A stretch of DNA of 28,381 nt from an uncultured Bacteroidota bacterium (GCA_903913355.1 CAIWKU010000430.1:1-28381), one strand, 5' to 3'; positions 1 through 8,449 are shown, counted from the first letter of the stretch. The notes: a model not told the origin generated them from the sequence alone. Numbers and translations: made by a program.

Positions 1-413
1 ATGCCGAAATCTCTTATGCCGATCTGGGCAAGAAACTATTTGTTTCCGGAGGTACCATTCATGTACGAATCAAAAAACTGGAAGAACTAAAAGTGGTGAA
101 AGGTAAAAGATTATCTGTAGATCTCAAATCCCTGGGTTATGATGTCATTGCCTTTATTGGGATTTATCTCGAAAAAAGCTCCCTCTATGATTCTGTTGCC
201 AGGGAACTGAAAAAAATTCCACAGATAGTCAGGCTCAATTATACCACCGGCAATTACAGCATGTTTGCAGAGATCGTTTGTAAAGACATACAGCAACTCC
301 GTTTTGTATTACACGACGAACTTCAAAAGATCAAAGGAATTGAGCGTACGGAAACATTTATTTCACTCGAAGAAAGTCTGGATAGAAATGTAGTAGTGGC
401 AACCCAATCCTGA
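1..413 (+). CDS. Lrp/AsnC family transcriptional regulator (5' truncated)
   Basis: The reading frame is open from base 3 to the TGA at 411-413, with no start codon needed inside the window, so the gene begins upstream and only its last 136 or so codons are seen. The first visible residues (SYADLGKKLFVSGGTIHVRI) fit the end of an Lrp-type helix-turn-helix, whose recognition helix precedes the VxxRIKKLEE hinge. The rest matches the RAM/AsnC ligand-binding domain: a beta strand with DVIAFIGI, a helix with VARELKKI, then IVRLNYTTGNYSMFAEIVCKD. Lrp/AsnC proteins bind DNA as oligomers and usually sense amino acids. The GTG at 93 is an internal valine codon, not a start. It ends 28 bases before the Wzz-like gene and could be co-transcribed with it. 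The target is unknown. Confidence 0.85.
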   Translation, partial: AEISYADLGKKLFVSGGTIHVRIKKLEELKVVKGKRLSVDLKSLGYDVIAFIGIYLEKSSLYDSVARELKKIPQIVRLNYTTGNYSMFAEIVCKDIQQLRFVLHDELQKIKGIERTETFISLEESLDRNVVVATQS

Positions 414-441
414 TGCAGAATAAATTGTATTTTCATTATCT

Positions 442-1302
442 ATGCAGAACTCATTAAACCTGGTAACCCTGATTGCGGCTTTACAAAAGCAATGGAAAAT
501 CATCATCGGATTTGTGATAGTTTCAGGTATCGTAACATCCGTTACCGTATTTCTGGTGCCACAATATTATCGTTCATCTGCTACCATTGTATCTGCTAAT
601 CCAATGCTGGCCGATAAAGCCAGATTATTTAATACCCAAATACAGAGCCTCTATTCCTATTTCGGAAATGGGGATGATCTGGATCGGATCTATGGAATAG
701 CCGATTTGGATACCACTTACAAAGCATTAGTGGATGAATTCTCATTGGTAAGCTATTATCAACTGGTTGATGATAGTCTGCCAATACTTAAACGAAAAGC
801 TTTATTGCAATTACGAAAGGATCTATTGCTGCAAAAAACGGAACAGGGTCAACTAAAGATTATTGCGTGGACAAAAGACAAACAACTTTCCAGCAAACTG
901 GTGAACCGAATGGTAGCCATTTTACAAGAAACCGAATCTGGCATCTGGCAGAAAAATTATTCGCGATCCATTACTGCTATTCTCAGCGCTATTACATCAA
1001 TGCAAAATGAATATACTGCACTGGCCGATCGATTAGGAACCGCGAATGTGGTTCAGCATGAACTTATCGTTGCCCAAATGCAAACCCTGCTTGAACAGAT
1101 CAAACAATACAAGAAAACCAACGATGAGTTTAAACTGGCTTTGGCCAATAGTCCAAATGCATTATATGTAATGGAATCCGCAACACCTGCCTCCAAAGCA
1201 GAAAGACCCGATAAGCCTGCCGTTATTTTGATTTCTTTGTTAATAGCTTTTGTTTTCAGTTGCTTTTTGGTATTGGTGAATGATAGAAAAAATATTGCCT
1301 GA
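442..1302 (+). CDS. Wzz-like polysaccharide chain-length determinant protein
   Basis: A 286-residue protein with the layout of polysaccharide co-polymerases: a first membrane segment at about residues 19-39, a roughly 220-residue helical/coiled periplasmic part, and a second membrane segment at about 260-279. Just before the second segment is the proline-rich stretch PASKAERPDKP, typical of Wzz proteins. Such proteins set the length of O-antigen or exopolysaccharide chains made by a Wzy polymerase in the inner membrane. There is no C-terminal tyrosine-kinase domain, so this is the short form. The gene overlaps the next one (O-antigen ligase/polymerase), supporting a shared polysaccharide role. 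The long middle part is weakly conserved, so the call rests mainly on architecture and neighbour. Confidence 0.75.
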   Translation: MQNSLNLVTLIAALQKQWKIIIGFVIVSGIVTSVTVFLVPQYYRSSATIVSANPMLADKARLFNTQIQSLYSYFGNGDDLDRIYGIADLDTTYKALVDEFSLVSYYQLVDDSLPILKRKALLQLRKDLLLQKTEQGQLKIIAWTKDKQLSSKLVNRMVAILQETESGIWQKNYSRSITAILSAITSMQNEYTALADRLGTANVVQHELIVAQMQTLLEQIKQYKKTNDEFKLALANSPNALYVMESATPASKAERPDKPAVILISLLIAFVFSCFLVLVNDRKNIA

Positions 1303-2791
1303 TATGTTAGTGTTCGCAACGCCATATCAACGCAGATGGATTCTGCCATTTTTTATTTTTATGGTATCGGTTGTGCTGGCGATTACACAACAGGAGCCAT
1401 GGTTACTGGTCATTCCTTTTTTATGGATTTTGATTCCGCCATTGTATAATTATTTTATTAAGGATACGGAACAATTGTTCTGGTTATTATTTCTGGTATT
1501 ACCCTTATCTACAGAATGGAGCCTAAATCCTTCCCTCGGTCTCGATTTTCCGGATGAGATTATTATGTGGTTGCTAACGGGCATTTGTATTGTTAAACTG
1601 ATACATACACCCAAATGGTTTCCCAATTCGCTGGCAACACATCCCTTGTTTCTAGTTCTCGGCATTTATTTTTTATGGCTGGCGATCACCATTGTTTTCT
1701 CCGTTGAGCCTATTTTATCAGTAAAATTTGTGTTAGCCAAAACCTGGTTCATCATTCCTTTTGTCATGCTTCCTCAGATATTACTTTCCTCAATGAATCG
1801 AATAAGAAAAATGGCATTATGCTTAGTAGTCCCTATGTTACTGGTAGTTGTTCAGGTATTGATCAGGCATTCATTCTATGCACTATCATTTGAAAGCATC
1901 AAGAAAATTATGTCCCCTTTTTTCCGGAATCATGTAAATTATTCTTCAATGTTGGTTTGCCTGCTGCCGGTAGGTTGGTGTTTCTGGAAACTGACACCCA
2001 GAGAGAGTAATACAAGAAAATGGATATTGATGGGTTTGATCATTGGATTAATCGGGTTACTCTTTGCCTATTCCAGAGGTGCCTGGATCGCTTTACTCGC
2101 TGGCATCGGGGTTGTTTGGGTACTCCGCAGAAAATGGATGGGCATTCTGATCCTTTTGTCAATTTCGGGCATTATGGTTTCAACAGTATGGCTGGTAACA
2201 GATAAAAATTTCATGCGCTTTGTTCCTGATCATGACCGAACCGTTTACAATACTGATTTTGGTAAACATATGATGGCCACTGTTGCACTCAAAGATGTAT
2301 CGAATGCAGAAAGGTTTTATCGATGGGTGGCAGGGGCCAGAATGCTGACTGAAAAACCGATTACCGGATTCGGTCCAAACACTTTCTATCTTCATTATCG
2401 CCCATATACCGTTAACCGTTTTCAAACATGGGTAAGTGATAATCCCGAACATTCCACTGTTCACAATTATTTTATTCTCGTAGCATTGGAACAGGGAATC
2501 ATTGGTCTCTTGCTTTTCTGCCTTCTTTATTTTGGTATGCTCCTGGCTGTTCAAAGAATATACCACCAATTGCAAAGTCGCTTTTACCAAACCGTTACCC
2601 TGGCAACAGCAAGTATCCTGATCATGATTGGCGTAATCAATTGCTCAAGCGATATGATTGAAACAGATAAAGTCGGCAGTCTTTTCTGGCTATGCCTGGG
2701 TATGATTATTTTACTAGACACCAAACTAAAAGAAGAAAAATCAACCCTCGCAAATAATCAATTCTCACCTATCATAACAACTATATCCTGA
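1280..2791 (+). CDS. O-antigen ligase / Wzy-type polymerase family membrane protein
   Basis: A protein of up to 503 residues, rich in hydrophobic segments (about 10-12 predicted spans). It carries the Wzy_C/WaaL signature: AYSRGAWIALLAG in the middle, followed by a large periplasmic loop with ERFYRWVAGARMLTEKPITG, GFGPNTF and EHSTVHNYFILVALEQGIIG. WaaL-type ligases move polymer from undecaprenyl-diphosphate to lipid A; Wzy-type members polymerise repeat units. Sequence alone does not separate the two. The ATG at 1280 overlaps the Wzz-like gene by 23 bases. A second in-frame ATG at 1304 lies just after that gene's TGA and would give 495 residues; either is possible, and both imply translational coupling. 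No hairpin terminator was found after the stop. Confidence 0.85.
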   Translation: MIEKILPDMLVFATPYQRRWILPFFIFMVSVVLAITQQEPWLLVIPFLWILIPPLYNYFIKDTEQLFWLLFLVLPLSTEWSLNPSLGLDFPDEIIMWLLTGICIVKLIHTPKWFPNSLATHPLFLVLGIYFLWLAITIVFSVEPILSVKFVLAKTWFIIPFVMLPQILLSSMNRIRKMALCLVVPMLLVVVQVLIRHSFYALSFESIKKIMSPFFRNHVNYSSMLVCLLPVGWCFWKLTPRESNTRKWILMGLIIGLIGLLFAYSRGAWIALLAGIGVVWVLRRKWMGILILLSISGIMVSTVWLVTDKNFMRFVPDHDRTVYNTDFGKHMMATVALKDVSNAERFYRWVAGARMLTEKPITGFGPNTFYLHYRPYTVNRFQTWVSDNPEHSTVHNYFILVALEQGIIGLLLFCLLYFGMLLAVQRIYHQLQSRFYQTVTLATASILIMIGVINCSSDMIETDKVGSLFWLCLGMIILLDTKLKEEKSTLANNQFSPIITTIS

Positions 2792-2841
2792 ATCACCCCC
2801 TAAAAATCCTTGATAATTCAACATTCTTTATTCAATATTCA
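2792..2841. other. AT-rich gap with degenerate ATTCA/TATTC repeats between convergent genes
   Basis: Between two converging genes there are 50 bases with a run of degenerate direct repeats (ATTCAACATTC, TTATTCAATATTC, ATTATTC) at about 2815-2847, running into the 3' end of the minus-strand gene. No stem-loop terminator can be drawn. Similar AT-rich runs are common as filler between genes in Bacteroidota, so no function is claimed. Confidence 0.4.
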
Positions 2842-3924
2842 TTATTCTTTACCTTTTACACTCAACGCATCTCTCAACCCATTTCCCACTAAATTAAACA
2901 CCAGCACCAACAACATAATGGCAATACCCGGGGCCAATGCCAGTGCGGGATTATGGGTAATAATGAAATTATAATTTTCTTTGATCATCAATCCCCAACT
3001 GGGTTGCGGAGGTTGTACACCAACGCCAAGAAAACTGAGCCCGGCTTCTATCACAATCGCGGAAGCAAAATTTCCTGCTGCAATTACCATAACAGGCCCA
3101 AGTATATTCGGAAGAATATGCCTCACAATGATTCGGGTATGCGAATAACCAAGAGAACGTGTGGCTTCTATATATTCCAATTCACGAACAGCCAGTACCT
3201 GTCCCCTTACCAGCCTGGCCACATTTACCCACATAGTTAAACCTACGGCAATGAATACCTGCCAGAAACCTTTTCCCAGGGCAAGTGTAATGGCAAACAC
3301 CAATAATAAGGTGGGAATGCTCCATACCACATTAATAAACCACATGATCAGTTCATCTACCCAACCGCCAAAATATCCTGCCAGCGCCCCCAAAATAATA
3401 CCAATCGTTAATGAAATCAATACAGCAATCAATCCAACGCTTAAGCTAACGCGAATTCCAATAATAAGCCTGCTGAGGATATCTCTCCCAAAACCATCCG
3501 TGCCGAGATAATAAGTTGATTTGATTATAGGCAATTCGGCAGCGGCCGATCTGGCTATTTTTCCTGCCTCAGCAATCCCTTCATCCACATATTTTTGAAA
3601 ATAGATAGTGTCTTTTTTTAGTGTAAAGGAGGTGATAGGAATATATTGATACAACTCTTCCTTCCCATTCATTAGTTTGTCAATAAATCCATGAGTAACT
3701 ACCTGCTTATCTCTTTTTATCCTGAGCAATAAAATCTGATAACCCGGTTTTTTGCTTCCGATCTCGGGAATCATCCGGTTAGCATTGGGAGAATTATCCG
3801 GAATAATAAAGTAGCATAATACAGCAAGCAGGATACTTACCCCTATTAATATCAATCCAAAATAAGCCCCTTTATTTCTGAGCAGTTTTTTAAGAAATGA
3901 TTGGCTCTTACGATTGTCTACCAC
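2842..3924 (-). CDS. ABC transporter permease, OppC/DppC type
   Basis: A 360-residue inner-membrane permease of the peptide/nickel importer class. There is an N-terminal cytoplasmic stretch and a first span at about 20-40 (OppC_N-like), then the conserved entry to the permease core YYLGTDGFGRDILSRLIIGI at about 141-160, several spans, and the EAA loop EYIEATRSLGYSHTRIIVRH that docks the ATPase. The core ends in SFLGVGVQPPQPSWG, a strong family signature. Compared with the enterobacterial form there are roughly 70-80 extra residues between span 1 and the core, predicted periplasmic; I believe this is usual for Bacteroidota homologues. The partner permease (OppB), ATPases and binding protein are absent here, so the substrate cannot be named. 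It is downstream of the glycosyltransferase by 88 bases on the same strand. Confidence 0.9.
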   Translation of the reverse strand: MVDNRKSQSFLKKLLRNKGAYFGLILIGVSILLAVLCYFIIPDNSPNANRMIPEIGSKKPGYQILLLRIKRDKQVVTHGFIDKLMNGKEELYQYIPITSFTLKKDTIYFQKYVDEGIAEAGKIARSAAAELPIIKSTYYLGTDGFGRDILSRLIIGIRVSLSVGLIAVLISLTIGIILGALAGYFGGWVDELIMWFINVVWSIPTLLLVFAITLALGKGFWQVFIAVGLTMWVNVARLVRGQVLAVRELEYIEATRSLGYSHTRIIVRHILPNILGPVMVIAAGNFASAIVIEAGLSFLGVGVQPPQPSWGLMIKENYNFIITHNPALALAPGIAIMLLVLVFNLVGNGLRDALSVKGKE

Positions 3925-4012
3925 AGTTGAAAAATAAGAAATAAAACAGTTGAATAGAAATAGTATTCTCTAAAATTTTTGAAGCACTTTTTGTCCGTTA
4001 ACTTATAGGCAA

Positions 4013-5164
4013 TTATTTTACTTTTCTTCCTTTCCATTGATAGGTTCCAAATTTACCCAGCCATCCTGCCACTACTGTATAAACAATATGAAATGGCTGC
4101 ATCAATGGAAACCAAAATAATGCTTTTGCCTGTCCGTAAAAACGGGCAACCGGAAACATAAAACTGAGCTCTACTAAAGTCTTTACACCCACCAGTATCA
4201 GCCAGTTAATAAGACCATGATCAATAAACGGACTGCTTACTAACAAAACAAACAGCGAGGCATTTAACAAATAAACGAGTAAAAGAATCCAAAAAATGCT
4301 TTTGTCTTGATAACTACTTGCTTTACTGGCCCATCTTACCCGTTGGTTAAAAAAATCTTTCCAGGAGCCCATAGGTGCAGTAAGTACAATCGAATCCCGA
4401 CTATATAAATATCCGATCTGATCAGGGTATTGTATTTTGATTTTATGCATCAGCAACATATCATCTCCACTGGCAATATGATCGATACCAGCAAACCTGC
4501 CAACTTCATTAAATACATCTTTGCGATAACAGATATTGGCCCCGTTGCACATACTATGATAGCCTGCAGATACCGCAGCGGCTGTAATACCCTGTAGACT
4601 AAGAAAATCCAGCAGCTGAAAAACAGATAAAAAAGAATGATCATTAGTAAACATGACAGGGGCTGCAACGAATACCGGGTTTCTTTCCTGGATATACTGA
4701 TCAAAATTACTCAGCCAGTTAGCTGTTACTATACAATCTGCATCGGTAGTTACTATCCAATTTCCCTTGCTTTGTAATACCGCCATTTCAATAGCCTTTT
4801 TTTTATAGGCAGTTAACTGTTTTTTATCAAGATGATCTTTCAGGTTCAACAAAAAAAGATTACTGTACTGTTTTTGAAGAGAAAGGACAATATTTTCTGT
4901 TTCATCGGTTGAATGATCATTGACAATAATTACTTCAAAAAGCTCCGGGGGATAAGCTTCTTGTAAAATAGATGCTAAACAGTTCTTGATATTGTTTTCC
5001 TCATTTCTGGCAGGCACGATCACCGAAAAATGGGTAGCAGGTAATCGGGTATTGTTCTTATGCGCAAAAACAGGTAGCTGAATCAACCATTGCCTGTACA
5101 TAAGTAGTAAACAGCAATAGCCGATTAATAGTATGGTTGTAATAATAAGTGCAAACCCGTACAT
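4013..5164 (-). CDS. membrane-bound family 2 glycosyltransferase
   Basis: A 383-residue protein with one N-terminal span (about 4-23), a GT-A catalytic domain (about 46-280) and two or three C-terminal spans. Visible GT2 motifs are FSVIVPARNEENNI at 46-59, IIVNDHSTDETE at 79-90, the metal-binding DAD at 141-143, GDD at 233-235 and QRVRW at 274-278. These match processive and membrane GT2 enzymes (hyaluronan/cellulose-synthase-like fold), which use a nucleotide sugar to elongate a glycan or modify a lipid on the cytoplasmic face. The acceptor and sugar are not evident. It lies between an alpha/beta hydrolase (82 bases upstream) and an OppC permease, all on the minus strand and possibly one transcript. 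Its nearness to the polysaccharide genes at 442-2791 fits an envelope role. Confidence 0.88.
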   Translation of the reverse strand: MYGFALIITTILLIGYCCLLLMYRQWLIQLPVFAHKNNTRLPATHFSVIVPARNEENNIKNCLASILQEAYPPELFEVIIVNDHSTDETENIVLSLQKQYSNLFLLNLKDHLDKKQLTAYKKKAIEMAVLQSKGNWIVTTDADCIVTANWLSNFDQYIQERNPVFVAAPVMFTNDHSFLSVFQLLDFLSLQGITAAAVSAGYHSMCNGANICYRKDVFNEVGRFAGIDHIASGDDMLLMHKIKIQYPDQIGYLYSRDSIVLTAPMGSWKDFFNQRVRWASKASSYQDKSIFWILLLVYLLNASLFVLLVSSPFIDHGLINWLILVGVKTLVELSFMFPVARFYGQAKALFWFPLMQPFHIVYTVVAGWLGKFGTYQWKGRKVK

Positions 5165-5182
5165 GTAAACAAAGAAAGGAAT

Positions 5183-5213
5183 ATTAGTTAGTAATTACCA
5201 ATTAGTAAGTAAC
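5183..5213. repeat. AATTAGTAA-type repeat in a gene gap
   Basis: The gap between the hydrolase and the glycosyltransferase holds ATTAGTTAGTAATTACCAAT and AATTAGTAAGTAAC. The same AATTAGTAAT word and its complement occur five times in the 106-base gap at 17754-17859. Two gaps more than 12 kb apart sharing this word suggests a dispersed intergenic repeat in this genome, though low complexity could also explain it. Confidence 0.4.
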
Positions 5214-5246
5214 AATTCATACTTGAATCGCGTATTCACATAACGA

Positions 5247-6050
5247 TTATGCCAATAAAAACCCCGCAATTTGTGGAATATATTTCTCTTTGAGTAGCAG
5301 GTGACCGGATGCGATTTCTGTTACAGTAATCAGTTTGTTTGCGTTTTTACTAAAATGATAGCCATGTTTAGGTAAGATTACCCTGTCAAATGCACCGAAT
5401 ATTAGATGGACCACTATTTTACATCGTATAATTTCTTTTTTGATAAGGACTTGATTGGGTTTAAAAAGACGCATGGTGGTCCAGCGCAGATATAATAATT
5501 CTCTTTCAGTTGCTTTATCCAGGTAATAATGTACAAACCTTAGCAGGCTTTTATTGAAGAAACCCCATTTTGTACCCGTATCCGCTAAAAAAATCATCGT
5601 AGCCGGTTTTCGCATACAATAGGCAAATAAGCGGTTGCCTGCTTTGGTTTGTGTTGCCAGCCATTGCCATTTATTCTTGTGTAAACCATCCGGGGCCACT
5701 AACACCATTCTCTGAATCTGTTCCGGAATCATACCCGCCAGCTGAAGTGCTACCCGCCCTCCCATACTATACCCCAACAGGCTAAAGGAATGGCTTGCAG
5801 GTTTGATCAGATTGATTATGGCTACCAGGTCGGCAGGATCAAATAAAAGTCCCTCACGCCACTCAGTATGCCCATGAAACGGGAGATCAATGGCAATCAT
5901 CGTGTATTCATCTGCCAATAAAGAGGAGAAGGGTTCAAAAGATTGACTGTCTTCTCCATACCCATGCAAACAAAAAAGCCATTTCCCCCCATTTCCCCAG
6001 GTTTGGTAGGAAATATCGGAATTGCGGTATCTGAGCAAATGCGTTTTCAT
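5247..6050 (-). CDS. alpha/beta-fold hydrolase
   Basis: A 267-residue cytoplasmic protein (no signal peptide) with a complete alpha/beta-hydrolase set: oxyanion motif LFCLHGYG at 25-32, nucleophile elbow GYSMGG with Ser95, acid Asp222 in GAFDRV, and His250 in SGHLLL. LFCLHGYGEDSQSFEPFSSL and IDLPFHGHT are typical of small esterases and of the MenH/YbgA-like group; the natural substrate cannot be read from sequence. It is divergent from the MarR gene, with an 82-base intergenic region holding a promoter-like sequence for each direction. It appears to be first in a minus-strand series with the glycosyltransferase and OppC permease. Confidence 0.85.
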   Translation of the reverse strand: MKTHLLRYRNSDISYQTWGNGGKWLFCLHGYGEDSQSFEPFSSLLADEYTMIAIDLPFHGHTEWREGLLFDPADLVAIINLIKPASHSFSLLGYSMGGRVALQLAGMIPEQIQRMVLVAPDGLHKNKWQWLATQTKAGNRLFAYCMRKPATMIFLADTGTKWGFFNKSLLRFVHYYLDKATERELLYLRWTTMRLFKPNQVLIKKEIIRCKIVVHLIFGAFDRVILPKHGYHFSKNANKLITVTEIASGHLLLKEKYIPQIAGFLLA

Positions 6051-6058
6051 GAATTGGG

Positions 6059-6092
6059 CAAAATTTAAGCATTTATTCTTGGTGGTGTCAAA
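6059..6092 (-). promoter_or_regulatory. putative Bacteroidota-type promoter for the hydrolase gene
   Basis: Read on the minus strand, TTTG (6092-6089) is followed after 21 bases by TAAATTTTG (6067-6059), close to the Bacteroidota pattern TTTG-N17-23-TAnnTTTG with one extra T. A start site 5-8 bases downstream would give an almost leaderless mRNA, because the ATG is at 6050. Promoter by pattern match only. Confidence 0.4.
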
Positions 6093-6112
6093 GAAACGAA
6101 CTTATTTTGAAA

Positions 6113-6128
6113 TTAGTTGCATAACTAA
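6113..6128. promoter_or_regulatory. inverted repeat TTAGTT-GCAT-AACTAA, probable MarR operator
   Basis: A perfect 6-base inverted repeat with a 4-base centre ends 4 bases before the ATG of the MarR gene. MarR proteins typically bind 12-18 base palindromes overlapping their own promoter and repress themselves, so size and position both fit autoregulation. It also lies in the intergenic region shared with the divergent hydrolase, which may be co-regulated. Binding is inferred. Confidence 0.6.
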
Positions 6129-6132
6129 CTAT

Positions 6133-6573
6133 ATGCCAAACAACCAATTTAAAAGAGGAGAACTGTATAGCGTGATTAATGGCATGGCATCCACCGCTGT
6201 TGCCCGCAGGTTACAGAAAAATTTTCGCTTGGCCGGCCTTGAAATTACTATCGAGCAATGGAGTGTATTGTATCATTTATGGAAAGAAGATTGTTTGAGT
6301 CAACAGGAACTCTGCACCCGAACATTCCGGGATAAACCAAGTATAACCCGTTTGATTGATAACCTGGAAAAACAAAAGCTGGTAAAAAGAATGGCTTCCA
6401 AATCCGACAGACGAATCAACCTGGTTTGTTTAACGGATGCAGCCAAGGTATTGCAGGACCAGACCATTGAACTGGCTAACCAAACCATGAACGAAGCCCT
6501 GATAGGGGTAAATAAAGATGAAATCGAAACGGTCAAAGCTGTATTCCAACGCGTATACGATAACCTTACTTAA
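6133..6573 (+). CDS. MarR family winged-helix transcriptional regulator
   Basis: A 146-residue protein from the ATG at 6133 (MPNNQFKRGEL). The frame is open further upstream to 6022, but that would run into the divergent hydrolase gene and add a non-homologous tail, so the internal ATG is chosen. It has the MarR layout: N-terminal dimer helix, LEITIEQWSVLYHLWKED, the helix-turn-helix CLSQQELCTRTFRDKPSITR, and the wing VKRMASKSDRRINLVCLT with the conserved DRR. MarR proteins repress nearby genes and release DNA on binding small ligands, often phenolic or acyl compounds. The acyl-CoA dehydrogenase gene starts 39 bases later on the same strand, so an acyl-CoA or fatty-acid ligand is a reasonable guess. 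Confidence 0.9.
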   Translation: MPNNQFKRGELYSVINGMASTAVARRLQKNFRLAGLEITIEQWSVLYHLWKEDCLSQQELCTRTFRDKPSITRLIDNLEKQKLVKRMASKSDRRINLVCLTDAAKVLQDQTIELANQTMNEALIGVNKDEIETVKAVFQRVYDNLT

Positions 6574-6612
6574 CTCATAACAACAAACCCGCAAACCCGT
6601 AATAAATATTTT

Positions 6613-8403
6613 ATGGAACCTACCACACAATCAACAGCCTTAAAAGGTGGCGAATGGATTATCAAAGAGAGCAATCCTTTCGAAACATTTATCCCTGAAA
6701 ATTTCGATGAAGAACAGAAAATGGTCATGGATATGTGTGCCCAGTTTCTGGATACAGAAGTTATTCCAAATATTGAACGAATAGATAAGATGGAACCCGG
6801 TTTGATGCCTTCTTTACTGGAAAAGGCAGGCGAACAGGGTTTGTTATCAACTTCATTTCCTGAACAATATGGCGGCCTGGGTAAAGATTTCATCACTTCG
6901 TCCATTGTGAATGAAGGTTTAGGAGGAGGATATTCTTTCTCGGTAGCAGTTGCTGCTCACACGGGTATAGGATCATTACCGATTCTGTATTTTGGTACCG
7001 ATGCACAAAAGGAAAAATATATCCCTAAACTGGCAACAGGTGAGTGGAAAGGTGCCTATGGATTAACAGAACCGAATAGTGGTAGTGATGCATTGGGTGC
7101 TAAATCTACTGCCAGACTGAGTGAGGATGGAAAATATTATTTACTCAACGGGCAAAAATGCTGGATTACTAATGGTGGGTTTGCAGATGTATACACGGTT
7201 TTTGCAAAGATTGATGGCGATAAGTTTACCGGGTTTATTTTGGAAAGAGGCTTTGAAGGTTTTACCCAAGGTCCTGAAGAACATAAGATGGGCATCAAAG
7301 GCTCATCTACTGTACAATTGTATTTCCAGGATTGTAAAGTGCCCGTTGAAAATGTATTGGGTGAAATTGGAAAAGGACACCTGATTGCATTCAATATCCT
7401 GAACATTGGCCGGTTAAAATTATGTGCCGCCGCATTGGGTGGAGCCAAAAGAGCCGCCACGGTTTCTATACAATATGCAAAAACACGCGAACAGTTCAAA
7501 CTACCCATCGCAAAATTTGGAGCTATCCGACATAAAATGGCTGAAATGGCCATACGGATGTGGGTTTGTGAAAGTGCCTTATATCGCACAGCTAAATGGA
7601 TCGATGATAAAGAAACAGAACTACAGAAAACCGGAAAAAGTTTTGCAGAAGCATTATTGGGGGCCGCTGAAGAATATGCCATCGAGTGTTCTATCCTAAA
7701 AGTATTTGGCAGTGAAGTGCTCGATTTTGTGGTAGATGAAGGAGTGCAGATTCATGGTGGCAATGGATATAGCGACGAATATACCATCTCCAGAGCTTAT
7801 CGCGATAGTCGCATCAACCGTATTTATGAAGGTACCAATGAAATCAATCGCCTATTAACGGTGGATATGGTCTTAAAACGTGCCATGAAGGGTAAACTGG
7901 ATCTGATGGGACCTGCCATGGCTGTTCAGAAAGAACTGATGAGTATACCTGATTTTGGTGCAGAGGACGAAGGAGCATTTGCGAAAGAGCGTAAGTATAT
8001 TACGAATTTTAAAAAAGCAATATTAATGGTAGCAGGGGCTGCCGTTCAGAAATTGATGATGCAATTGGATAAAGAACAGGAGGTGCTGATGAATATTGCA
8101 GATATGGCCATAGAAGTATTTAACGCAGAAAGTGCGCTATTACGGGTAATGAAACTGTTAGAAAGTAAAGGAGCAGAGCAGGTATCCATACAAACAGATA
8201 TCATGCGAACCTATCTATATGATGCTGCCGATCGGATCAATAAGGCCGGAAAAGATGCCCTAAACAGCTTCGCAGAAGGCGACGAATTGCGTATGATGCA
8301 TATCGGGTTAAAACGTTTTACCAAGGCAGAACCCTTTAATACCAAGGATGCCAGAAGAAGGATATCAGATAAACTGGTAGCTGATAACGGGTATCATCTG
8401 TAA
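6613..8403 (+). CDS. acyl-CoA dehydrogenase, long (VLCAD-like) form
   Basis: A 596-residue flavoenzyme that oxidises acyl-CoA to trans-2-enoyl-CoA, the first step of beta-oxidation, passing electrons to ETF. Family features in order: an N-terminal helical domain (about 30-145); the FAD-contacting GLTEPNSGSD at 150-159 and WITNG at 184-188; a C-terminal helical domain with RLKLCAAALGGAKRA and TREQFKLPIAKFGAIRHKMA; VQIHGGNGY at 378-386; and RIYEGTNEINR, in which Glu406 is the expected catalytic base. About 180 further residues follow, the extension typical of VLCAD/ACAD9-type enzymes and of the roughly 600-residue Bacteroidota forms, so it is full length. Probably in one operon with the MarR gene 39 bases upstream; a terminator lies at 8488-8520. 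Confidence 0.95.
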   Translation: MEPTTQSTALKGGEWIIKESNPFETFIPENFDEEQKMVMDMCAQFLDTEVIPNIERIDKMEPGLMPSLLEKAGEQGLLSTSFPEQYGGLGKDFITSSIVNEGLGGGYSFSVAVAAHTGIGSLPILYFGTDAQKEKYIPKLATGEWKGAYGLTEPNSGSDALGAKSTARLSEDGKYYLLNGQKCWITNGGFADVYTVFAKIDGDKFTGFILERGFEGFTQGPEEHKMGIKGSSTVQLYFQDCKVPVENVLGEIGKGHLIAFNILNIGRLKLCAAALGGAKRAATVSIQYAKTREQFKLPIAKFGAIRHKMAEMAIRMWVCESALYRTAKWIDDKETELQKTGKSFAEALLGAAEEYAIECSILKVFGSEVLDFVVDEGVQIHGGNGYSDEYTISRAYRDSRINRIYEGTNEINRLLTVDMVLKRAMKGKLDLMGPAMAVQKELMSIPDFGAEDEGAFAKERKYITNFKKAILMVAGAAVQKLMMQLDKEQEVLMNIADMAIEVFNAESALLRVMKLLESKGAEQVSIQTDIMRTYLYDAADRINKAGKDALNSFAEGDELRMMHIGLKRFTKAEPFNTKDARRRISDKLVADNGYHL

Positions 8404-8411
8404 TAAAAAAG

Positions 8412-8444
8412 TTGGCGAAAAATTAGCAAGTGTCATAAATTTTG
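8412..8444 (+). promoter_or_regulatory. putative promoter with no ORF downstream
   Basis: TTGG at 8412-8415 is followed after 20 bases by TAAATTTTG at 8436-8444. This closely resembles the candidate promoter before the hydrolase (TTTG, 21 bases, TAAATTTTG at 6059-6092) and the Bacteroidota consensus TTTG-N-TAnnTTTG. It starts just after the acyl-CoA dehydrogenase stop codon, and no ORF follows before the terminator at 8488-8520. Confidence 0.35.
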
Positions 8445-8449
8445 TTAAT

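Noticed and set aside
2180..2590. 136-codon minus-strand ORF inside the O-antigen ligase gene
   Set aside because: Antisense shadow of a strongly supported coding frame.
2815..2847. ATTCA-type repeats considered as a CRISPR or attachment site
   Set aside because: Too short and degenerate, with no integrase or cas gene nearby.
6022..6132. N-terminal extension of the MarR gene
   Set aside because: It would overlap the divergent hydrolase gene and the operator-like palindrome, and MarR proteins normally begin at the later ATG.
7137..7682. 181-codon minus-strand ORF inside the acyl-CoA dehydrogenase gene
   Set aside because: Antisense shadow of a well-conserved gene; composition is not protein-like and no family is recognised.
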